From positions 16,666,329 through 16,730,328 of the forward strand of contig OU964922.1 of assembly GCA_918807975.1 (NCBI GenBank): 64,000 nt of DNA, given 5' to 3'. A program made the position numbers and the translations under genes. Positions 45,440-55,609 of this stretch are shown here, in pieces. Each line of letters begins with the position of its first letter. The stretch's first letter is position 1. The notes beneath the pieces are model-generated. The model was given only the letters and a program-made list of their open reading frames with translations. It ran no database searches and was not told where the DNA came from. Source of the stretch: Aplidium turbinatum. Its lineage: Eukaryota; Chordata; Ascidiacea; Aplousobranchia; Polyclinidae.

Positions 45440-46386
45440 TCGAATTGCATGTTTCGTACTCGCATGAACAAAGACTTGTGCATTTTATGGATTTTTTCTT
45501 ACAGGGACATCGAGAGCCACAAGTAGACTGACAAAACGGAACAAGCTGATTTGCATCATTATGTTTCCAACCCCAAGCTAAAGGAGAAGGTAGTTGCTGA
45601 ACATTTACGAGGCTTGATTTCCGTATTTCAGCTTGATGTCCGTATTTCAGCTTGATGTATCGCTCTGCGTGTATGTTGCATCAAAGCAGCTGACGTTGGT
45701 GGCAGCTTTTCAATAGTGCAACCATTGGTAAACATCATATAACGGCATTCGTCTACATCCGTGATAGTAGGACTATTGCCATAAAGAGCTATGACATACT
45801 TTTGTATGTCATTTATAGAACTAGGTGAGCTTGAGAAATTCAGAGAGTTAAATAAGCCACACATTGCGGTAAGATTAAGCATCCAACAATCCCAAGCCTT
45901 TTTTTCCGAAGACGAAACAGTATCACAGATTGTGATAGCATAAAACAAAGGTAAAGAAGCGCAAATCATCTGAGATTGAGGTGAAGATGAAACAATATCA
46001 TGGATTGGAATGAAGCGAGTTTTTTCTCCAACTCCAAATTCAACCCATAGTTTACAGATTTCTAACTTGTCAAAACACGAAATTGCAATAATTACCACAT
46101 CAGTATCTACTGTTTTGACTATGGCATCGGATTTTCCATGTTTCACATGGAGAAACATACGGGTGTCTGCCTCTTCGTGATCACATGGGGAAACATCAGA
46201 CATGTCCAATGTTTGATTGTTAAGAGCTGTATCTAATGATGTTACAACAATCGTAAACAAGTTTGGATCGACTGAAGTTATCACAGCTTGTTGAACCAGT
46301 TGATATAACGCAGTTTTGTTGCTGTCATTTCCCAAAAACTCAGACCAGTTGAGAGGAAGACGAGTATTACTTGTGACAGCCACGTA
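45440..46386 (-). pseudogene. PIN/CXC-family protein, leftward gene of Element II
   Basis: An open stretch of 251 codons (46383-45628) reads LPLNWSEFLGNDSNKTALYQ, CDHEEADTRMFLHVKH, TVDTDVVIIAISCFDKLE, ELWV-like LWVEFGVGEKTRFIPIHDI, and LPPTSAALMQHTRRA near its end. A different frame continues with PSPLAWGWKHNDANQLVP and the cysteine cluster CGSRCPCKKKSIKCTSLCSC. HEEADTR and VDTDVV occupy the place of the EAEA and DxD metal-binding motifs of FEN/XPG nucleases. The upstream N-terminal part is missing, so the gene is truncated and shifted. I know of such proteins only as uncharacterised invertebrate proteins. Confidence 0.72.
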
Positions 46387-46419
46387 ACATCCAGACCCTG
46401 TTTCTTGCAGAAGATAAGC

Positions 46420-47680
46420 CTCAGATAGCTACTGCCATCACAGAACATGCCAGCAGTGTGATGTCAGCCGATTATGAAGTAGTGAAAGAATCTGCCTCGA
46501 AAACCGATCACTACATTCCTTGATGGAGGGTTCTTGTTGCATCGAGTGCCATGGAAACTGGAGACAGTTATGGGTCTATTGCACAGTCGTATGCAGATTT
46601 TACCATTCGTCATTATCGCTTAGCAACGGTGGTCTTTGATGGATATGGTGGTCCGTCTATCAAAGACAATACCCATCAAAGACGCGGCATGAACGTCCAC
46701 CCGGTTGTTCACTTTACTGTAGACACCCAGTTCATTGGAAAGAAGGAGCAGTTCTTGCCTCGAGCTTCCAACAAGGAAGGATTAATTTCTGCTCAACTGA
46801 GGAATAGAAGCTGCAATGTGATGAACGCTCCAGGTGATGCAGATGTTGACATCGTCAAGACGGCAGATGGACAGCCCTCATCGACATAGTACGGCTTTAA
46901 TTGGTGAAGACACGGACCTTTTAATATTGATACTACGCTATGCTGACACTGACCCAGACATTAAAGACCTCTACTTCCACTCCGAAAAGGCTTACGCAAC
47001 CAAAATACACGACATCAACAAACTTAAAGCAATCATCGGACCAGACATAATTATGCTTACAGCTCCTCTTCATTCATGCATTCACCGGTTGTGATTCAAC
47101 GTCAAGGATATTTGGTATCGGGAAGAAGACGCTTTCCAGAAACTAGTGAAAAGTCAACCAATAATCAAAGAATGTGCAAATTGCTTTATTGTCCCAAATC
47201 AGACAGACCACATCATTAAGGATCTTGGAAACAAAGCTATGACCGTTATGTTTGGCAACGATGGCAGTAGTAACCTAGAAACACAGCGATACAATACATT
47301 GGTCAAGAAAATTAAAACAGCCAAATCCTTTGTTCACCCTGAACGCTTGCCACCTACATCATCCTTTACCAAATTCCACTGCCTCAGAGTTTACTACCAG
47401 ATTATGGTCAGGATGGGTAGGCTACTGACGATGGTATGGATGCTCTAGACTGGGGATGGAAAGTAGACAATAATCAGATGGTTCCAATCATGACGAACAT
47501 GAAAGCTGCCCCGGACAACCTACTGAAAGTGATCACTGCAATTGCGAATCGTGTTCACCTCACTGTAGTTGCCGGAGATATGTGCTACCATACCATGCTG
47601 GATGTGGACCATGCCAAACTGGTTCATGTGTCCATACAGCAGTCACATAATTACAGACGATGACATCGAGAGTCACAGCG
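46420..47680 (+). pseudogene. PIN/CXC-family protein, rightward gene of Element II
   Basis: Landmarks: LATVVFDGYGGPSIKDNTHQ-R (about 46620; compare FEN1 FDGKPP...K), KKEQFLPRASNKEGLISAQL, NAPGDADVDIVKTA (about 46830; EAEA-type), STALIGEDTDLLILIL (about 46895; DxD-type), DLYFHSEKAYATKIHDINKL, FVHPERLPPTSSFTKFHC and YYQIMVRMG, then DALDWGWKVDNNQMVPIMTN. Out of frame at 47535-47620 is a cysteine cluster CNCESCSPHCSCRR...CGPC. Frames change about three times and one stop lies inside. The order matches the Element I copy, so they are homologous genes. Likely a DNA-cutting accessory or transposase-associated nuclease of the transposon. Confidence 0.75.
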
Positions 47681-47849
47681 ATGAGCATTAGTAATACTTG
47701 ATCCATTTGCTTTCTTTACGCTGATTATGTCAAGAGTCTACATGACCACATCGTATGAGCTCTTTATGCCTGCTCAGTTAACCCAAATACATATAGAAAT
47801 TGACCGGGTTTATTAATAAACAATACATTGTTATTGTACATTTTTAATT

Positions 47850-48920
47850 GTTTTGGCAGCCATCTTGGATTGCCATATTGAATTTATAGGCTATCAGATA
47901 ATTTAACAATTCTGAGAATGGTCTCATTGACTTCACAAGGTATAAAAACCTAGATATAGACACCAAAACTACACGTTTTGGTCATATGATAACCTAGTTA
48001 TGGTCAATTTACTGTCATTTTAATGGTTTGGCAGCCATCTTGGTTTGCCATATTGAATTTATAGGCTATCAGATAATTCAACAATTCTGACAATAGTCTC
48101 ATTGACTTCACAGGGTATACAAACCTAGATATAGACATCAAAACTACATGTTTTGGTCATATGATGACCTAGTTATGTTCAATTTACTATGTTATTTTAA
48201 TGGTTTAGCGGCCATCTTGGATTGCCATATTGAATTTATAGGCTATCAGATGAATTAACAATTCTGAGAATGGTTTCATTGACTTTACAGGGTATAAAAA
48301 CCTAGATATAGACACCAAAACTACATGTTTTGGTCATAGGATGACCTAGTTATGGTCAATTTACTATTATTTTAATGGTTTGGCGGCCATCTTGGATGGC
48401 CATATTGAATTTATAGGCTATCAGATAATTCAACAATTCTGAGAATAGTCTCATTGACTTCACAGGGTATAATAACCTAGATATAGACACCAAAACTACA
48501 TGTTTTGGTGATACGATGACCTAGTTATGGTCAATTTACTATGTTATTTTAATGGTTTAGCGGCCATCTTGGATTGCCATGTTGAATTTATAGGCCATCA
48601 GATGATTTAACAATTCTGAGAATGGTTTCATTGACTTTACAGGGTATAAAAACCTAGATATAGACACCAAAACTACATGTTTTGGTCATATGATGACCTA
48701 GTTATGGTCAATTTACTGTTATTTTAATGGTTTGGCGGCCATCTTGGATAGCCATATTGAATTTATAGGCTATCAGATAATTCAACAATTCTGAGAATAG
48801 TCTCATTGACTTCACAGGGTATAAAAACCTAGATACAGACACCAAAACTACATGTTTTGGTCATATGATGGCCGAGTTATGGTCAATTTACTGTTTTGTT
48901 CAATGGTTTAGCGGCCATCT
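47850..48920 (+). repeat. 176-bp satellite, six monomers, alternating 175/177 bp
   Basis: CATCTTGG recurs at 47861, 48036, 48213, 48388, 48565 and 48740, with a last diverged CATCTTGA at 48916. Odd and even monomers differ consistently (TTTGGCRGCC versus TTTAGCGGCC; TACTRTTATTTT versus TACTATGTTATTTT), so the present unit is a dimer of about 352 bp. It lies inside Element II, downstream of the rightward gene. Confidence 0.93.
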
Positions 48921-49079
48921 TGAAAATAACCACTTTCCGGAAGTTGGATTCCTTAAGATTTTGAATATGTTAGTACTGACACTCAATACTAATCAAATCA
49001 GTTGAAAAACCATTGGTAACTTATTGTAACCAAAAAAGTAACACCAACAACAAACAAGCGACTACAATAAGAAAAAAAC

Positions 49080-49397
49080 AAGCAAAAAATTAATACATGA
49101 CGTCACAATGACGTCATTAATAACATAATTTTGTGCGATTTTTATCTCGTGTATTTTGTAGTGGCAGTCAGTCCAAATGTAAAAAAATAACGTATCTAAT
49201 TGCATAAAAATGCCGTGAAAAGAGCTCAAAATTGACTTGGGGGGAATCCCCGATTTGGGGGTGATCACGTGACCCAAAAAGTTGCGGCACCCACTAAAAT
49301 TGAAGTTAGATTCATCAGCTACAAAAAAATGCAAAAAAACAACGTGTAACACGTTTAGCCTAAAGATGCTCATTTTTGCCCCTAAGGGCCTGAACTA
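49080..49397 (-). repeat. Element II right TIR
   Basis: Inverted partner of 44482-44790. Ends CCCTAAGGGGC-type sequence and GCCTGAACTA, followed by CCG and the resumed gypsy sequence. Confidence 0.92.
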
Positions 49398-49400
49398 CCG

Positions 49401-50508
49401 CTCCAGAGAAGTACCAAAAGATTCTGTGCGATGTGTTGAAGAAATGCCAAGGAGTAGCCAACATCGCAGACGATGTAATTGTGTACGGGAAGAACAAAGA
49501 AGAACACGACCAAAGATTGATTAATGTTTTAGAAAAACTACAGGAAGCCGGATTAACCTTGAACAAACATAAATGCCAGTTTCGTTTACCGAAGCTGACG
49601 TTTTTTGGACACAATCTGAGCAAGCAAGGTGTCAGTCCTAGCGAGGAAAAAGTCGCAGCAATACTGAATGCAGAACCACCGAAAACTTCAAGTGAAACAA
49701 GATCATTTATGGGATTGGTTCAATACTCTTCTAAATTTATTCCAAATCTTGCTACGATCGCTAGGCCTATACTTGATCTGACAAAGAAAGAAGTTAAATT
49801 TGAGTGGAAGCAGGAGCAGCAACAAGCTTTTGAACAGCTGAAATCATTGATGACCAAAGCTAATGCATTAGCATTTTTCCGAACCGATTGCAAGACACGC
49901 ATTATTGCAGATGCATCACCAGTCGGTTTAGGAGCTGTTCTTACACAGCTACAGGATGGGCTATGGCGCGTAATTGCCTATGCGTCAAGGAGTCTTTCTG
50001 ACATGGAGAAGCGTTATAGCCAAACAGAAAAGGAAGCTTTAGGATTAGTTTGGGCATGTGAACGCTTTAATCTGTATGTGTTCGGGAAGGAATTTGAGCT
50101 GGAAACAGATCACAAACCTTTACAGTTTATTTATAACAAAACGTCCTAACCATCTGCCAGAATAGAAAGATGGGTTTTAAGGTTACAAGCTTATGATTTC
50201 AAAGTTGTTTACAGACCAGGACGTACGAACATTGCAGACGCCTTATCAAGACTCAACTCCACACAATCAAAAGAAGACGGTTCGCATGAAGAGTACGATT
50301 TTGTGAGGTTGGTAGCAATAAGCAGTACTCCAGTTGCATTAACTTCGCTAGAAATTGAAAGAGAGTCTGCTCGTGACAAGGAGTTTGAAAAAATTCGAAA
50401 ATATGTCAAATCTGGCGATTGGTCAAAGTGTTCTCAATTTAGCTATTTACATGCCAAGGATGAACCTTGTTGTTATGGTGAATTAATTTTAAGAGGAACA
50501 CGACTAGT
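49401..50508 (+). pseudogene. Gypsy RT second half and RNase H
   Basis: NIADDVIVYGKNKEEHDQRL holds the catalytic DD pair (ADDV in this element), followed by the thumb/connection (KLTFFGHNLSKQGVSP, GLVQYSSKFIPNLA) and RNase H (IIADASPVGLGAVL, SQTEKEALGLVWACERF, DHKPLQF). After it comes VVYRPGRTNIADALSRL. Fossil, with a few breaks. Confidence 0.92.
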
Positions 50509-50509
50509 A

Positions 50510-51304
50510 CAGTAGAACTCGGTTAATCCGGATTCGGTTAATCCGGATCTTCGCCTAATCCGGATGAAACTGGAAGTACAAATGATTTGTAATCTTTTTC
50601 TTGAGAAACGGCTTCGGATTATCCGGATTATTTAATCCGGATCTTCGCCTATTCCGGACAAAAGTTGCGCTTTCTCTATCGCTTTATCCGGATTTTCCCG
50701 ACAGTTTTGCCATTTTATGCTAAAACGTAACGTGGCTTATTGCGAGAAATTTCTTATCTATCGTTCCGTTAATGTGACGCAATAAATTATTGCGGATTTC
50801 TTCTTTTCATGAACAGTAATCCCTCCTAACGCAAAATTCGTGCGCAAATGCTCAAACTCGTACTGTAACTTGAAAAGATGTCGGTGGTATGTCGGTGATG
50901 TTTTTCCAATAGAAGACTTTGTTTGATTTTTTGTAAGTTTTCCAAAGAAACTTGTCTTCTGTAACTGTTTTCAAAAGTTTTGAGTGACTACAGATTATTC
51001 CGACACGCATGTCTCAAGATATAACTTTTGCCAGTGTGTTCTTGCGTTAGACGCAGAGTCTACAAATACATTCGTTTTACATGCATACTGCATTTCAAAA
51101 GAATTCTATCGCTAATGTGGTGATCGCGCGTCTCGGAATTGGCAGATGACCACACTAATGCGTTCAATTTCGGTGATTTTTACCGATACCCTTCTATCTA
51201 GGTAACGTCAGGCTTGATAGAACCGTCATCGGTTAATCCGGATCTTCGCCTAATCCGGATGGAATCGCCGGTCAAATCGAATCCGGATTAACCGAGTTCT
51301 ACTG
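50510..51304. mobile_element. Pogo/Tigger-like MITE, TA target
   Basis: The inverted ends CAGTAGAACTCGGTTAATCC and GGATTAACCGAGTTCTACTG are flanked by TA (50508-50509 and 51305-51306). Subterminal repeats of ATCCGGATCTTCGCCTA are present at both ends and internally. No transposase. It lies in the gypsy element between RNase H and integrase. Confidence 0.93.
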
Positions 51305-51306
51305 TA

Positions 51307-51697
51307 ATTCCAAAGTCTTTGTGAGAACGCGTTTTGGAGCTCGCACATGAAGGACACCAGGGAATCGTTAAAACTAAGAATAGACTACGCACGAAAGTGT
51401 GGTGGCCTAAAATGGACAGTGATGCAAAGAAGTTGTGTAGGAAATGTCATGGTTGCCAAGTGACAAGCGAATATGCAAGACCGGAGCCGATGACAAGAGT
51501 GGTTCCTCCGAACGGTCCATGGCAAGCTTGTTCTGCTGACATTCTTGGACCGTTGCCAAGCGGTGAAAACATTTTAGTTATTGTAGACTATTACAGTAGG
51601 TACTATTAAATAGCTGTCTTGAAGTCTACTACCACCACGAAAATAATAGACGCAATTGTGCCTATGTTTGCACGATTCGGTGTGCCAGTTTCTTTAA
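51307..51697 (+). pseudogene. Gypsy integrase, first part
   Basis: ELAHEGHQGIVKTKNRLRTK, WWPKMDSDAKKLCRKCHGCQ (HHCC zinc domain) and ACSADILGPLPSGENILVIV with the first catalytic aspartate. Ends at the TTAA MITE. Confidence 0.9.
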
Positions 51698-52255
51698 AGG
51701 GGTATTAAAGGAAAAACCTGACTTGGCGATTTTCCACGTTCTTTGTGTTTAACATGCTACCATAAAACGATTTTCAATAAAATTTTGCCCCATTGCGGTC
51801 TGACCACCATTGTGCGCGTGCTTTTGTCAGAGCTTTCAAAACGACATTGGCCTGAGCAACGAAGCGTGCGACTGTAAAGAACGTCATAAAGTCTACGTCA
51901 TAAAGTCTAGCAATCAACCGATCACGCAATAATTGTTACTGCGGGCGATTTGACTGTAGGCTATATATGTATTTACATCAAAACAGCACATTTTAACATC
52001 AAAACAGCAGACAGTTTGCTCCAAACATCAGATTGGTAACGTGGTTTTTGTTATTGCTGGACTTTATGACGTATTCTTGAGCTGTGTTTGCACGTTTTGG
52101 TCATTTTGAAAAAAATGAAACACTGGACTTTGGGCCTTGCCAGCGCCATTGAAAACAAATTTTTTGGGGTAATTGTTTTTGAAATGTATTCTTGAATGTT
52201 CAGTTTACTCATTTTAATGCTTAATTCCGGTTTGAAATTTTCCTTTAGTATGCCT
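51698..52255. mobile_element. TTAA-target MITE (Kolobok- or piggyBac-like)
   Basis: The ends AGGGGTATTAAAGGAAAA and TTTTCCTTTAGTATGCCT are inverted repeats bordered by TTAA on both sides (51694-51697 and 52256-52259). The AGG terminus fits Kolobok better than piggyBac (CCC). No transposase. It splits the gypsy integrase. Confidence 0.88.
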
Positions 52256-52998
52256 TTAAGAACTGATAATGGACCACAATTTGTTTCTTCAGAGTTTGAA
52301 AATTTCTTAACCGAGTACGGCATAAAGTTGAAAAGTCGACACCATTGTGGCCACAAGCAAATGGAGAGGTGGAGCGACAAAACAGAACGTTGATGAAAGC
52401 GATCAGAATTGCACATGTGGACGGAAAAGAATGGAAAGAGGAGATCAGTAAATTCCTGATGGCTTATCGATCGACACCACAGTCATCCACTGGTGCATCT
52501 CCGTACTATTTGATGTTTGGACGAGAAATGAAAACGAAACTTCCAGAATTGTGCCGTGAGCCACAACAGTTCGACGAAGAAGTCAGAGATCGTGATTGGG
52601 AGAACAAATTGAAAGGTAAAAGCTATGCTGACGAAAAAAAGGGGGCCGTAGAGTCGGAAATAAAAATGGGTGATGAAGTCTTAGTTAGAAATCCTAAAAC
52701 TTCTAAATTGTCTCCTACATTTAAACCTGTCCCTCAAACAGTTGTCTCGAAAGAAAAGGGTGAGGTTACTGTTATGGATAAGGATGGTATTGAACTAAAA
52801 CGTAATTCGTCTTTCTTTAAAAAGTATATCAGTCCAGACAATAGTCCTTGTGAAAGTGAGACTTACGACTCACCACTAGTCACTGTCGATGAATCAGATT
52901 CAATGAACATATCACCCCCACGTTTACAAATGCCAGAACGTAGATCTTCTCGCTGTATAACTAAACCAACAAGGTTTAATGACTATGTTCTCACATAA
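52256..52998 (+). pseudogene. Gypsy integrase, second part and C-terminal tail
   Basis: LRTDNGPQFVSSEFENFL contains the second catalytic aspartate, and PQANGEVERQNRTLMKAIRI the catalytic glutamate. GKEWKEEISKFLMAYRSTPQ follows, then a C-terminal tail (IKMGDEVLVRNPKTSKLSP) ending at 52998. Typical Mag-type integrase end. Confidence 0.9.
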
Positions 52999-53327
52999 AC
53001 ATGTTTACTGTATGTGGTAATATTGTGTAGTTTTGTTTTTACGCGTATTGGAGAAACTTACCACATACTAACAATTTTCTTATTTGTTTATGTCTTGCTT
53101 CATACTTGCATATTAAGGCATATCGTCGAAATAGTAATAGCCTGGTCTGATGTTCTATGTACAATTGTACATACCGTTTGTGTCACCAATTGTTTCGTAA
53201 TTGAGTCGTCACTAAAGTGCAGCTGTAGCAGTTCATAAAAGCTCATTCATGTTCTTGTTTTTCAATGTTAAAGCTGCATTAACTATATGATTTGTACCGT
53301 ATTTTGAAGTTTTAAAAAAAGGAGGGA
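52999..53327 (+). other. Gypsy 3' non-coding region and purine tract
   Basis: No gene is seen. AAAAAAAGGAGGGA at about 53314-53327 directly precedes the right LTR and is the probable plus-strand primer. Confidence 0.7.
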
Positions 53328-53466
53328 TGTAGTGTTTCGTCATAGAAACCATTGTTACGTTTCACTAGCCTATCGTTTGTACTACGTGCGACTGTTACGA
53401 GACTAGAGAACATGAGATAGATTAGCTGAGAGAAAGTGCAATAAAGTGGTCTGTGTGTAATCTATT
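53328..53466 (+). repeat. Right LTR of gypsy element (shared part)
   Basis: Matches 42465-42603 with about one difference. The expected last 40 bp or so are absent: a LINE scrap follows directly. Confidence 0.88.
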
Positions 53467-53607
53467 CTTCTTCGTCGTATGAGCTGTTCTTCGGGACTAT
53501 ATGTTTGGGCATGATGTCATCAGCCACTCTACAGTCTCGTCATCCAGGGTCTTCAGTCCAAGCGTTCCATGTGGTGGTTGATGGATTGGGCAGTCATGGA
53601 CGACACA
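53467..53607 (-). mobile_element. LINE 3' fragment, same family as 55610-57450
   Basis: Minus-strand translation gives DCPIHQPPHGTLGLKTLDDE, then MPKHIVPKNSSYDEEE, matching the C-terminal end of the LINE at 55647 (ECPIYKAPNGTHGIATLDEA). It lies between the right gypsy LTR and the CTAGT duplication. Confidence 0.8.
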
Positions 53608-53960
53608 CTAGTTGTGAAGCAATATTTGCTGTTCCAAGGAATGATAAGTTAACGATGTTGTTCACATGAGATTTTGAACTTTTGTGCTTTGCAATAAAGT
53701 TTTAAAGATTTAAAGCCTTTAAATGCTTTAAATCTTGAATATCATACTTTGTCCATGATGAATCACCACCAAATAACAAACATGGCAAACAAAACAAAGC
53801 ATTTTTTTCAGTGCATCCACACAACCACAGGTTAGTTTCATATAAGGATTCATTGAAATGTCTCATATATACTTTACTTCTGCTTGTGCAGCTTTCCAAA
53901 ATTTGAAGAGGTGGTGTTGGTCGGTTCCAGGTAATTTTATGTTTGTCTTTTCATGCAGAG
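53608..53960 (-). pseudogene. hAT transposase, N-terminal TTF-type zinc finger part
   Basis: YMRHFNESLYETNLWLCGCT, NALFCLPCLLFGGDSSWTKY and DIQDLKHLKAL followed by FIAKHKSSKSHVNNIVNLSF are the zinc-finger end (CxxC...H...H) of DUF4371-type hAT transposases, which binds the transposon ends. It is the upstream part of the gene at 41400-42464; the gypsy insertion separates them, with CTAGT duplicated at the junction. Confidence 0.82.
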
Positions 53961-54205
53961 GCAACCGATTAAAGTTTATGCTTAGTAGATGCCTGAATTA
54001 TCCATTGATACTTACAGTCCAAAATTCTCTATCAAAATTTTTTTAAAAGGTTAAGTGCTGCTTTCTAAGGTACCCTTAGGGAAGCATTAAAAACATTATG
54101 CCTTTCAAGAAGTTTTCAAATATCCAAATCTCAGTAACTACATCACCTCCTAATTAACATATAAGTCAAATACACTCTACCAGTAAGTTCCCATATAACT
54201 ATACC

Positions 54206-54750
54206 CAGTGGCGTACGCAGGATTTTCTCAAGGGGGGGGCCATTAGCGGTAGCGTAGCCAGGAAATTTGAAAGGGTGGGTTTGACGACCGGCGGGCGAAG
54301 CCCGACGGCGTTTTCGCCTAAGACGACACCCAGCGGCGGGGGGTCTGGGGGGCCTCCCCCAGAAAATTTTGAAAAATTACTTTGAATTTGGTGCATTCTG
54401 AGAGCATTTTCAACAAAAATGTGGGTATGAATATTCCTGTAAAATGGTGGTGTCAGGTGGCATAGCAAAAGGATAAGATCATGTTTTCTTCGGCATTTTT
54501 CGGAAATAAAGCTAAGTCTCTACGTTTTCTTGTTGCTAATTCCTGGCTGAGATGTTTGAATGTTTGGTATTGGCAAAAGTCGCTCTTTTAATTCAGTTTT
54601 GTTTACAATTAGGCAAGTTTTTTTTAGACTGAAAGCATCATTCCCAAGCATAAAGAGACTGAAAGCATCATTCTCAATATCGTGACGTCACACAACATCT
54701 TAAGGGGGGGGGGGGGCATGGCCCAATGGCCCCCCCTGCGTACGCTAGTG
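54206..54750. mobile_element. hAT element, TSD ACTATACC
   Basis: The ends CAGTGGCGTACGCAGG and CCTGCGTACGCTAGTG are flanked by the perfect 8-bp repeat ACTATACC (54198-54205 and 54751-54758). The middle (54247-54690) matches the nested hAT at 19623-20101. Confidence 0.92.
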
Positions 54751-54759
54751 ACTATACCC

Positions 54760-55609
54760 TACTACCAAAACCATCTAGTTTTGTCTATTGACCCCTTCAG
54801 AGTGTTTCCAATAAAAATTCAATAATAAAATAAGAAAATCAATCAAGAAAGGAAAACGAAGCCAAGAAAACAACAAAAAAGTAGGGATGGCATGGTTAAT
54901 ATGACACAGTAGCTAAAATTTAAATGTTTTTAAAGTTAGGACAAGTCTTTTAAGTTAAAATTTTAGGATTTGGAAATAAAAAGAAGTTGAAAAAAAAGAA
55001 CTTTTTCTTTCACAACTCAGGGGGGGGCTGCAGCCCCTCCGCACGAGCCGCCACTGGAAAGCACGTTCAGACGTCCGCCATTGTTATAGTGTACCAATTC
55101 CGCGCGTTTGTCAATGCTTTAGATATGGCATGCTGTGCATTAGGGTGGGGTGAAAAAGTACTAATTTTGGATTTGAGCATTCTCTCGCAGATATATCTTG
55201 TGTAGGTTTGAGAAAACATCACACAAAAAATTTCAGCGACTTTTGACAATAGGAACCTTCCCACTTTTTGAGTTGAAATTTCATAATATTTCAAAAAATC
55301 CCTAAAATTTCAAAGTTTTTTTCGCATTATTTAAAGTTGATATAATATTGTACCGATAATATTTCTTTTATACCTAAAACTATTAGTTTACTTATGTGTT
55401 TTTCCCAATATGGGCCAATAGATGCAAATTAAAGTAGACAAATGAATCATAAAAAGCGTAAAAATCTTGGATTTTTTATAAAAATTTACCAAAGTCAAAA
55501 GTTACAGTATCTAGTTTTGTATAGGCCAATAATTCCCGCGTCGAATAGGGCCTCGTCGAAAAGTGGCGCGTCGAACAGTCATTTATCCTTTTGTGATTGT
55601 CTGACAATT
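54760..55609. other. Unassigned AT-rich sequence
   Basis: No gene, tRNA-like box or matched terminal repeat recognised. A G-run followed by CTGCAGCCCCTCCGCACGAG near 55020 resembles a hAT-like end, without a partner. Confidence 0.5.

Larger units (their letters stand above)
44482..49397. mobile_element. Element II: 4.9-kb long-TIR DNA transposon with PIN/CXC genes
   Basis: TIRs of about 310 bp begin TAGTTCAGGYCCTTAGGGG and are flanked by the 3-bp repeat CCG (44479-44481 and 49398-49400). It inserted into the gypsy RT region. Inside are two head-to-head genes of the PIN/CXC family (45440-46386 minus; 46420-47680 plus) and a satellite array (47850-48920). The superfamily signature (3-bp target, TAGTYCAG terminus, XPG-like nuclease) is shared with Element I. 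Academ-like is my best guess. Confidence 0.85.
42465..53607 (+). mobile_element. Young Ty3/gypsy element (Mag/K02A2.6-like), itself interrupted
   Basis: Short LTRs (shared 139 bp at 42465-42603 and 53328-53466, about one difference) enclose gag, protease, RT, RNase H and integrase in gypsy order. A likely primer-binding site, TGGCGACGAGGAT, lies at 42646 and a purine tract (AAAAAAAGGAGGGA) precedes the right LTR. The 5-bp repeat CTAGT flanks the whole (42460-42464 and 53608-53612). It sits in a hAT transposase gene and was later hit by Element II, a pogo-like MITE and a TTAA MITE. Apart from these it carries only a few breaks. Confidence 0.92.

Noticed and set aside
47850-48920. CRISPR-like array
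   Set aside because: The whole 176-bp unit is conserved with no unique spacers; it is satellite DNA in a eukaryotic transposon.
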